Shown piece after piece: positions 55,001 through 61,085 of a DNA stretch of 64,000 nucleotides. The stretch comes from Mesorhizobium sp. WSM2240 (lineage in GTDB: Bacteria > Pseudomonadota > Alphaproteobacteria > Rhizobiales > Rhizobiaceae), in contig NZ_CP159256.1 of NCBI RefSeq assembly GCF_040438645.1, positions 496,001-560,000 on the forward strand. The letters are read 5' to 3'. The position numbers and the translations under genes are program-made. Every line of letters starts with the position of its first letter. Within the stretch, counting starts at the first letter, position 1. The notes under the pieces were generated by a model. The model had not been told where the DNA came from. It was given only the letters and a program-made list of their open reading frames with translations, and did no database searches.

Positions 55001-55626
55001 GCTATCCGTTCGATCCAAACAGCGCCATCGATGTCAACATTCGCGACTTCCAGCGCCTCTTCGGCCCGGGGGGCATGATCGACAGCTTCATCAACGACCA
55101 TTTGATCAGCTATGTCGACACTGCATCCAAGCCATGGAAATGGCGGGCCGATTTCGGGTTGGATCCGACTGTGCTTGCGGCTTTCGAACAGGCGCGCCTC
55201 ATCCGCGACGACCTGTTCGCCGGCGGCAGCGGCCCGACGATGAGCTTTACGCTCGAGCCGAAGGACCTGTCTCCAAGCGTGGCGCGGATAACGCTCAACC
55301 TCGACGGACAGAACCTAGTCTATTTCAACAATGCCACTCGCCCCCAGCCGATGACCTGGCCCGGCAAGGACGGCACCGGAGTGATCACGCTTGCCTTCCA
55401 GCCGGTTGACGGCTCGCCCGAGGTCATCGTGAGCGAGACAGGCAGTTGGGCCTGGCTGCGCATGCTGCGCGGCGGCCAGTTCACCAATGGGGACCTGCCG
55501 GAGGTTTACAAGCTGCGCTTGGGCGCGCGCAACTACCATGCGGATTTCGAGTTGCGCGCCTCAAGCGTCGAGAACCCTTACAACCTCAAGATGTTCGCGA
55601 GATTTACATGCCCCGAGAAGATCTGA
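52090..55626 (+). CDS. tssM: T6SS inner-membrane protein TssM (IcmF)
   Basis: The 1178-residue product has N-terminal membrane helices (LIGLILLSAIIWFFGPLV and IIVIAALVVLWLIRLIVV), a cytoplasmic nucleotide-binding domain with an intact Walker A (VGPPATGKTTALRQAG), and a third helix (AAAATAAVLLLGLLSTLSYL, near residue 450). A long periplasmic part follows, with IcmF-related and C-terminal beta domains (PEVYKLRLGARNYHADFEL). It forms the trans-envelope core with TssJ and TssL. The length is typical. Its end overlaps the tagF start by 19 bases. Confidence 0.95.
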   Translation: MFILRFIWSVLTSRWLWTLIGLILLSAIIWFFGPLVSVGNYAPLSSEIARIIVIAALVVLWLIRLIVVQRRAILANRMFVAEIAAPVEKAAPSPGEESVAAVGAKFQEVMGELKRRKLGGRKFLREMPWYVIVGPPATGKTTALRQAGLNFPVDLTDDLQGVGGTRNCDWFFSEHAVLIDTAGRYVQQESQPDVDAAEWLGFLDLLKKHRGRRALNGVIVALSIDALSEGDEAIRTHGRKIRKRLLELRERLEIRLPVYLMLTKADLIKGFEPFFDGLSTAAREQVWGTTFATDAQPDAGVVAGEVSTLAAELEKRLVPLLEREETLAARAEIFRFPGQVESLSQPIQTLFEAIFGESRYEESPWLRGIYLTSATQEGAPIDRLTAALASSFGLPQQHARPARRIDKRSFFLKNLLTDVVFREAGLGTFDPLAQRRRLWIWRGAAAAATAAVLLLGLLSTLSYLDNRSAVAAQAAQFEALRAPLTPIAESNAPVDPLDIDIALAAVDQVASARTEPPGGVRNLLGPSARAELVRAQTDAYENTLRNILEPRMVALLEATMWRQIRDPEYLLGALKTYRMMTGLSQMDPEFVQQWWLNELPEFAPTQPFPSQEAADHQVAAIARMAVEESYVAPDEALIGQALKSICSISLPVRAYKALLADPAVAELKEWVPANFAGPNGSKVLTRRSGKTLRIGIPGAFTYSGFQDVVLDRLDEVAAQAALDRTVFAGGCSENAETSIPALSADILKLYYEDFIAKWDGFLRDVRLAPLTNLATASENLKDLSSADSALKRLVTAVVRETELTRADEEAADDKGPPKAASKVLSKFGKIGKLAKKGIKLLPRTGATAEVDLTGSLVADHFKPLKGAIAEVDGQPPSLDATVAALTALSNVLQTLSASPDPQDAIKRQGGLGELIGAVAATAQALPDPIDDWLGGLAGDATGLTERAVTSQLNAIWRADILPFCQAALANRYPFDPNSAIDVNIRDFQRLFGPGGMIDSFINDHLISYVDTASKPWKWRADFGLDPTVLAAFEQARLIRDDLFAGGSGPTMSFTLEPKDLSPSVARITLNLDGQNLVYFNNATRPQPMTWPGKDGTGVITLAFQPVDGSPEVIVSETGSWAWLRMLRGGQFTNGDLPEVYKLRLGARNYHADFELRASSVENPYNLKMFARFTCPEKI

Positions 55627-56150
55627 GCGTGCCAGGGTTCTATGGCAAGGTGCCGGCCGCGGGGGATTTTGTCGGTCGAGGGCTACCGCGCGACTTTGTC
55701 CGCCGGTGGGATCGATGGTTGGCGCAACACCTTGCCCCGTTGGTCGGCGCCCAGTTCTGGCCTTGGCCCCTGGCATTGCGCTTTCTTGCCGGTCCTGGCT
55801 GTTTCGGGCCGGCGACCGGCATAATCCTACAGAGCACCGACAAGGCCGGCAGGCGTTTTCCCTTGAGTATCGTCACACCGCTCCCCGCGGCCTCGATGGC
55901 GATGGCACGCGCCGATGCCTGGTTTGCCGAAATCGAGGATGCCGGCGTCGGCGCCCAGCTCGGCGAACTCACGCCCGACGAACTCGAAGCCGCGCTGGTC
56001 CACCTACCCGCTCCAACAGCCCAGGCAGGCGAGGACTTCGTCGACGGCATGGTGATGTGGACCGCGCGTTCCGACATTTTCGACATCGATCCTGATGCGC
56101 CGCAAGCGGTTCTGGAGCGGCTGCTAGCTGCGTGGGCGGAGGTTGGCTGA
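55608..56150 (+). CDS. tagF: T6SS-associated protein TagF
   Basis: The 180-residue product is of the DUF2094 family: VPGFYGKVPAAGDFVGRGLP at the start and FVRRWDRWLAQHL. Next come FLAGPGCFGPATGIILQSTD and RFPLSIVTPLP. TagF keeps the T6SS off post-translationally in Pseudomonas and Agrobacterium by binding Fha. Here it is not fused to a PppA phosphatase domain. ATG 55608 is used, inside the tssM end. Its TGA overlaps the ATG of the next gene (TGATG), so expression is coupled to the effector module. Confidence 0.9.
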   Translation: MPREDLSVPGFYGKVPAAGDFVGRGLPRDFVRRWDRWLAQHLAPLVGAQFWPWPLALRFLAGPGCFGPATGIILQSTDKAGRRFPLSIVTPLPAASMAMARADAWFAEIEDAGVGAQLGELTPDELEAALVHLPAPTAQAGEDFVDGMVMWTARSDIFDIDPDAPQAVLERLLAAWAEVG

Positions 56151-57259
56151 TGCAAATCTGGAACCAGATGGGGTACCCCCACGAGTTCACGATGGGCATG
56201 GACAAGGCTGGCCACGAATACATCCTCGTGGTTGTCAAGGGCACCTTCGATTTTCCCGACACGCCTGGAGGTCCGGTGCGCAAATCCGCTGAACAAGCGG
56301 CGTTGATTTACGCGGACACACAGACCGGCGAGCCGGGTTATTCGGCAACGCTTTGGGAAACCGATTTCGCCTTCCGCAAGCCACGCTGCGACGTGATCGC
56401 GAATGGATGCGCCTATGCGCCCAACGGGCGGCCGGTCGAGCGAGTCACGGTCGGCATCAAGGTGGGCAGCTGGTCGAAAACCTTCGAGGTTGTGGGTTAC
56501 CGCGAATGGCGCCCCATAGGCCCCCTGTTCACAGCCACAACGCCGCAGCCCTTCATCAAGATGCCGATCAGCTACGACAATGCCTGGGGCGGCGTCGACA
56601 AACTCGACCCCGAAGACAAGCTTCCAGCGAGCTTCAAGCACAATCCGGTTGGCACTGGTTGGTCGCGTACGAAGAACCAGCGCTTCATTCCCGGCCTGCG
56701 CCTTCCAAATACGCAAGCGATTGGTGAGGAGATCCGTGCGCCCTTCGGCGACTACAAGCCGATGAGTTTTGGGCCGATTGGGCGCGGCTGGCCCGGCCGC
56801 ATCGAATATGGCGGCACCTACGATCAAAACTGGATAGATAATGTCTTTCCGTTCCTGCCGTCCGATTTTGATGAGCGATACTTTCAAATGGCTGCGCCTG
56901 ACCAGCAGATCGATCCGCCTCGCGGCGGTGAAGAAGTGCAGTTGGTTAATTTGACACCGCAGGGCCGCGAGAGTTTTCGTCTGCCGGACACAGCGCTGCC
57001 GATGACACTTTTCAGGGGACGGGCGAGGTCCTTTGATGCGCCGGTGCTAGCCGACACGATCCTGTTCGACCCGGAGAACCGAAACTTCTCGCTGGTATGG
57101 CGCGTGTCGCAACGGCTGCAACGAACAATCCTGGATTTCAGCGAGTGCTGGATCGGCCCGCCAACGCGCGGCATGCTACGGGCCAAGCTCACAGGTAAGC
57201 GTTACCTGCGTGGGTTCGACTTGCCTCTGCGCGACAACGAGGGGGCCGAAGCCGCATGA
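56150..57259 (+). CDS. DUF2169 protein, T6SS effector adaptor/chaperone
   Basis: The 369-residue product is of the DUF2169 family (PF09937): YILVVVKGTFDFPDTPGGPV, the central signature PFIKMPISYDNAWGG, and the later RIEYGGTYDQNWIDNVFPFL, ending RFFNAAP-like RYFQMAAPDQQ. DUF2169 proteins bind PAAR-like effectors and help load them onto VgrG. Start ATG 56150 shares its A with the tagF stop. It is followed by a KS-like gene through an ATGA overlap, giving a coupled chain of DUF2169, KS-like protein, DUF4150 effector and immunity candidate. Confidence 0.88.
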   Translation: MQIWNQMGYPHEFTMGMDKAGHEYILVVVKGTFDFPDTPGGPVRKSAEQAALIYADTQTGEPGYSATLWETDFAFRKPRCDVIANGCAYAPNGRPVERVTVGIKVGSWSKTFEVVGYREWRPIGPLFTATTPQPFIKMPISYDNAWGGVDKLDPEDKLPASFKHNPVGTGWSRTKNQRFIPGLRLPNTQAIGEEIRAPFGDYKPMSFGPIGRGWPGRIEYGGTYDQNWIDNVFPFLPSDFDERYFQMAAPDQQIDPPRGGEEVQLVNLTPQGRESFRLPDTALPMTLFRGRARSFDAPVLADTILFDPENRNFSLVWRVSQRLQRTILDFSECWIGPPTRGMLRAKLTGKRYLRGFDLPLRDNEGAEAA

Positions 57260-58269
57260 AACCCAGCCTCGACATGATTTCGGCGGGCATGGTTACGGCT
57301 GTCGGGCTTGATGCGCCCTCAAGTTGCGCAGCGATGCGGGCAGGGCTCGACGGATTTCAGGAGACGCGATTTGTCGGACCCGGCGGCGACTGGTTGATCG
57401 GCGCGCCGGTCCCGCTCCCGCGCAACTGGATGGGCGCAAAGCGCCTTGCTCACATGGCCGCCGCAGCCATCATTGAAGCGTTCGAAGCGGTACCTGAGGC
57501 TCGTGGCCAGACCGCTCTCATCCTCTGCCTCGCCGAGGAGAACCGCCCCGGGCGCCTCGCGCCTGACAGCGAACACCTACTCACTCAAATCGAGCAAATA
57601 GCCGAGGTCGCTTGCCCCACCCGATCCCGTGTCGTCGCCCATGGCCGCCCGTCCGGACACGTCGCTCTCGACTCAGCCCGCCGTCTGCTCGCCTCCCGCG
57701 CCACTTCCTTTGTGATGATTGTAGGGGTGGATAGCTATCTAACCTCGCAGAGCATCAGCCATTATCTCGCTCGGCAGCGATTGCTTACAACACAGAACTC
57801 GAATGGCTTCATCCCGGGCGAAGCTGCTGCCGCGATTCTCTGCGCCGCCGGTGGCGGAATTGCGCACCTCAGGGGTCTAGGCCTCGCACGGGAACAAGCC
57901 CGCATCTATAATGAGATGGATCTCCCCTTCCGAGCAGAAGGGATGACAACGGCCTATAGGGAAGCGTTTGCCGGGGCAGGATGTCTCCATTCAGATGTGG
58001 CTCTCAAGATGGGAGACCTCGTCGGCGAAACCTATTGGTTCCAGCAGTGTGCCCTAGCCATGCTGCGCACACAGCGGGAGCGCTCGAAGGTGCAGCCCAT
58101 CTGGGCACTGGGCGGGAGCTTGGGGAACATCGGGGCGGCCGCTGTCCCAGTCATGCTGGGCTGGGCGATGTCGGCGATACAGCGCAATTATGCGCCATCG
58201 GGGCCAATCTTGATCGAGGCATCGGGCGACGATGGCGCATGCGGCGCTGCCGTGGTGGAGGCAAAATGA
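57256..58269 (+). CDS. Ketoacyl-synthase-like protein without catalytic residues
   Basis: The 337-residue product has the thiolase-like fold of beta-ketoacyl-ACP synthases: start ISAGMVTAVGLDAPSSCAAM, core LLASRATSFVMIVGVDSYLT, NSNGFIPGEAAAAILCAA, and end LGGSLGNIGAAAVPVMLGWA. In real synthases the segment before the core helix holds the nucleophilic Cys; here it reads HGRPSGHVALDSARRLL, with no Cys. The Lys/His motif KSxxGHxxGA is GGSLGNIGAA, so His is lost too. Such proteins occur between DUF2169 and DUF4150 genes in T6SS loci with unknown job; an adaptor or scaffold role is likely. It overlaps both neighbours by 4 bases (ATGA). Confidence 0.82.
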   Translation: MKPSLDMISAGMVTAVGLDAPSSCAAMRAGLDGFQETRFVGPGGDWLIGAPVPLPRNWMGAKRLAHMAAAAIIEAFEAVPEARGQTALILCLAEENRPGRLAPDSEHLLTQIEQIAEVACPTRSRVVAHGRPSGHVALDSARRLLASRATSFVMIVGVDSYLTSQSISHYLARQRLLTTQNSNGFIPGEAAAAILCAAGGGIAHLRGLGLAREQARIYNEMDLPFRAEGMTTAYREAFAGAGCLHSDVALKMGDLVGETYWFQQCALAMLRTQRERSKVQPIWALGGSLGNIGAAAVPVMLGWAMSAIQRNYAPSGPILIEASGDDGACGAAVVEAK

Positions 58270-59381
58270 CGGTCTTCGCAAACGGGCGAGAAATTTCGGC
58301 GGAAGCCCAAGGATGCAAGGTCATTGCCGCATTTCCCGACACATGCTTCACCCCGCCCGAAAATCCTGCAACGCCCCCGGGTGTACCCGTCCCATATCCT
58401 GATTTTGGGGTCGATTCCGATCTCACCTCAGGTAGCGGAAGTGTTAAGATCGGGAACAAGCCGATCAGCCAGGAAAATAGCAGCCACTACAAGAAATGCA
58501 CCGGCGATGAGGCCGGAGCGGCAGCCAAGAAGGGGCTGATCACTTCACAAAACCGGGGGAAAATTTACGCCCAAGCCTGGTCGGCGGACGTGAAAGTCGA
58601 GAGCAAGGGCGTCGCGCGGTTGGGTGACATGGCCACCAGCAATCATGCAAGCAATACGGGCGACACACCTACCATGGTGATCGTCGGTACTCCCGGGCCA
58701 CCGCCGCCGCCGCCGCATAACAAGTGCCAGCTAACCACATACAATCCGAACGATTGTCCCGAAGGCGAAACCCCACACCACTTGATTGGTGACGCTCAGT
58801 TCAAGCCGCCTGGCGACGGTGCGCCATATTACAACGGTTGCCAGAATTTGACCCATGCCAGCGGACTTTGCATTTGTCTGCAGGGCATGGTGAAGACTTC
58901 TACTATTCCTGACTCAGAGATCGAGGGTTTGGGGCTTGATCCGAATCGCACTGCGGGGGGATCGCAGATGCGCGTCAGCGGAATGGGTGACCGTCGGCAG
59001 AACCAGGCGTTTATGAATGCGACTCGCCAAAACACGGGCCGCACTGCGTCGATGTTTCCTGGCTGGGCCGGAGCGTCGCCCTACGATATGACTTTGGGCG
59101 AACACGGTCGGTTCCACGAGCAGTACGACAACATCGTCGGTGCAATTGGTGCGGGTAATACCCCGGAGAACACGATAACACTTGACCAAAGCGCGGATGT
59201 GGCGGCAGACCTATGCTGTAGGATGCACGGTTGCGATCCGGAAGACATCAAGAAGCAGATCACTGATCATTATGGGAACATGGGCATTCCCCCAGAGACA
59301 CGCCTTCGGTCGGGCATCGAGAATTCCCGGAACCCCGCCACACAGCCTGCGCCCGGCACACCAATGGGCATAGTACCGTGA
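58266..59381 (+). CDS. T6SS effector: DUF4150 PAAR-like domain with HNH/EndoVII-type nuclease toxin
   Basis: The 371-residue product has a DUF4150 (PAAR-like, PF13665) N-terminus (about 1-140): ISAEAQGCKVIAAFPDTCFT, PPGVPVPYPDFG, SQNRGKIYAQAWSADVKVES and GVARLGDMATSNHASN. A proline run follows (near residue 145). The C-terminal toxin domain has ETPHHLIGDAQFK (His-His pair), ASGLCICLQGM and LGEHGRFHEQYDNIV, the pattern of HNH/EndoVII-superfamily toxins (GHH type). It would sit on the VgrG tip and cut DNA in the target cell. Start ATG 58266 overlaps the KS-like stop (ATGA). Its own stop overlaps the next start (GTGA), typical of effector-immunity pairs. Confidence 0.85.
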   Translation: MTVFANGREISAEAQGCKVIAAFPDTCFTPPENPATPPGVPVPYPDFGVDSDLTSGSGSVKIGNKPISQENSSHYKKCTGDEAGAAAKKGLITSQNRGKIYAQAWSADVKVESKGVARLGDMATSNHASNTGDTPTMVIVGTPGPPPPPPHNKCQLTTYNPNDCPEGETPHHLIGDAQFKPPGDGAPYYNGCQNLTHASGLCICLQGMVKTSTIPDSEIEGLGLDPNRTAGGSQMRVSGMGDRRQNQAFMNATRQNTGRTASMFPGWAGASPYDMTLGEHGRFHEQYDNIVGAIGAGNTPENTITLDQSADVAADLCCRMHGCDPEDIKKQITDHYGNMGIPPETRLRSGIENSRNPATQPAPGTPMGIVP

Positions 59382-60301
59382 CGACATATCGGACGATGAC
59401 CCCATCAGACCTTCCGGTGACGTATCTGGACGGAGCTGCGCTAACCGGAGGTGGCGCGGTGGTCATATCTGCTGTTTGGGGACTCAAGGATACGATTGAT
59501 CGCACGACGCGTATTTTGCATGTGGCTGACGATGTCGTGAGCTACATCGACGTGCCCGAGAACATCATCTCAGTGGTTCAGGTTCCTGATGGAACAGGAA
59601 CCGTTATAGGGCTGGCAAAATCGGGGGTCGTTTTGCCAGTGTTTCCCGAGCTTGGTACGCCGGAACCGATGGGCCGATCGGGCGCCTCCAAATTGATCAG
59701 TTTGCACGCAAATGCAGATGAGCAATTCGCGTGCGGCCTCAATGGTCAGATCTACCGACGCACCCACGGGCATTGGCAGCCATTCGACGATGGACTCTAC
59801 ACCCCAAAGGTCAGCTCAATCTCACCGCACCTTAGGGGTATTGCTGGACGGTCGCGAGACGAGATGCTCGTCACGGTCGGCCTGTTTGGCATGATCGCTG
59901 AGTTTGGCGGCGGGGAATGGACAAAGGTGGAGATTCCAACTAACTGCAGTTTCGAAAATTTGGTCGAAGTCCGTAGAGGAGAATTCTTGGTCTGCGGTGA
60001 CAGAGGCCTGTTGGCTGTCGGTTCAAGCGGGTCCTGGAGCATTGCGGACACTGGAACCAACGTCACGTTCTGGGATGTCGATAAATTCCAGGGCAAGCTG
60101 TTTCTATCGAGCTTCGATGGGATCTTTGAATACAACACTAAGCGCGAGAGCATTCAACAAGTTGATTTTGATATGGGTTTTATGCCTGGCACTTACAAAC
60201 TCAGCGCGTCAACCACAGAGCTTTGGTCTTTCGGGCAGGATTCAATACTTTGCTTCGACGGTCGTAACTGGCGCCGGCTCAAGATTCCATCCAACGGGTA
60301 A
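59378..60301 (+). CDS. Beta-propeller-like protein, candidate immunity protein
   Basis: The 307-residue product starts with GTG 59378, overlapping the effector stop (GTGA). It has repeated blade-like segments of about 40 residues, each with a turn and aromatic end: GQIYRRTHGHWQPFDDGLYT, MIAEFGGGEWTKVEIP, LLAVGSSGSWSIADTG, IFEYNTKRESIQQVDFD and LCFDGRNWRRLKIP. No signal peptide is seen, so it is cytoplasmic, as expected for immunity to a nuclease. It is not like a known small immunity family; position and coupling are the main evidence. It could also be a second adaptor. It is the last gene of the plus-strand run and faces the vgrG unit. Confidence 0.65.
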   Translation: MTTYRTMTPSDLPVTYLDGAALTGGGAVVISAVWGLKDTIDRTTRILHVADDVVSYIDVPENIISVVQVPDGTGTVIGLAKSGVVLPVFPELGTPEPMGRSGASKLISLHANADEQFACGLNGQIYRRTHGHWQPFDDGLYTPKVSSISPHLRGIAGRSRDEMLVTVGLFGMIAEFGGGEWTKVEIPTNCSFENLVEVRRGEFLVCGDRGLLAVGSSGSWSIADTGTNVTFWDVDKFQGKLFLSSFDGIFEYNTKRESIQQVDFDMGFMPGTYKLSASTTELWSFGQDSILCFDGRNWRRLKIPSNG

Positions 60302-60310
60302 TGGCGACGC

Positions 60311-60652
60311 CTATGCGTCTTGAACGTGTCTATCAAGATAAGATCTGACCTTGTCTAGATTCAATTCCTTTATCCTGGTGTCCGATGCATAATTCAGCAT
60401 CCTAACGACAAAGAGTTCGCCCCGCTCAGGAAACTGTACGTACATCTCAACTGCAATCTTCAATCCATCTTTGCCTGCGACTCGCAGGCCATCGAGATGT
60501 GCTTCCAGCCGATCGACAACGCGCGACATGCGTTCCTCGTCCATTTCGGGGTTCTCGCCGGGATGCAGCAGATTGTAATCGTACAAAGACCACAAGAATG
60601 CTGCCATCTCCGCATGCTGGCGCACAATTTCATATAGCGCAGGCGCCGCCAT
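60311..60652 (-). CDS. Shortened TIGR02270-like protein of the vgrG unit
   Basis: The 113-residue product from ATG 60652 reads QHAEMAAFLWSLYDYNL, VDRLEAHLDGLRVAGKDGLK and PERGELFVVRMLNYASD. This is the N-terminal motif set of TIGR02270 proteins, which lie beside vgrG/PAAR genes and normally continue into about 300 residues of HEAT-like repeats. Here the protein stops after about 110 residues, so it is a truncated or minimal form. ATG overlaps the stop of the DUF6484 gene (TGATG). The alternative is a natural short subfamily. Its role is probably in effector loading. Confidence 0.55.
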   Translation of the reverse strand: MAAPALYEIVRQHAEMAAFLWSLYDYNLLHPGENPEMDEERMSRVVDRLEAHLDGLRVAGKDGLKIAVEMYVQFPERGELFVVRMLNYASDTRIKELNLDKVRSYLDRHVQDA

Positions 60653-61077
60653 CAATTAAGATTCACTGTTCCGCCGCGAATTCGGTTCGTCGCGCTGGCG
60701 TGGCTAGTAAGGTGGGTTCCCCTGACTACAATCCTCCCATCGCTCTCCATGATTATAACCGCCTTGCCGCAGCGCAGTTCTATGCGTTTGTCGGCGGCGA
60801 TGCGCACAGTCTCGCCATCGCGAGAGACCATCGGCGCCGCATTCGATACATGAGGATCGACAACGGGGCCGATGATCAATGGTCTTTCCGGGTCACCTTC
60901 TTCGAACAAAAGCGCCACTTCGGTGCCGACCATCGTTAAAGTCAAAGCAGAAAGACTTCGCGCCGTCTGGGCCATCGGACTTGGATTTCCGGCGTAGACC
61001 ACAAGCGGCCCATTTTCGCCAAACCCAATAAGGACCCCGATTACCACACCGTCGATTCGTGATAAATTGTCGATCAT
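60652..61077 (-). CDS. DUF6484-type VgrG-associated protein
   Basis: The 141-residue product has an OB-like first half (DGVVIGVLIGFGENGPLVVY, then TMVGTEVALLFEEGDPERPL and IIGPVV) as in DUF6484 proteins, and a second half that ends in short beta turns (RIELRCGKAVIIMESDGRI) much like the VgrG tail. It probably caps or extends the spike. It lies 8 bases after the vgrG stop, and its own stop overlaps the next ATG, so all three are one transcript. Confidence 0.7.
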   Translation of the reverse strand: MIDNLSRIDGVVIGVLIGFGENGPLVVYAGNPSPMAQTARSLSALTLTMVGTEVALLFEEGDPERPLIIGPVVDPHVSNAAPMVSRDGETVRIAADKRIELRCGKAVIIMESDGRIVVRGTHLTSHASATNRIRGGTVNLN

Positions 61078-61085
61078 AACATCTC

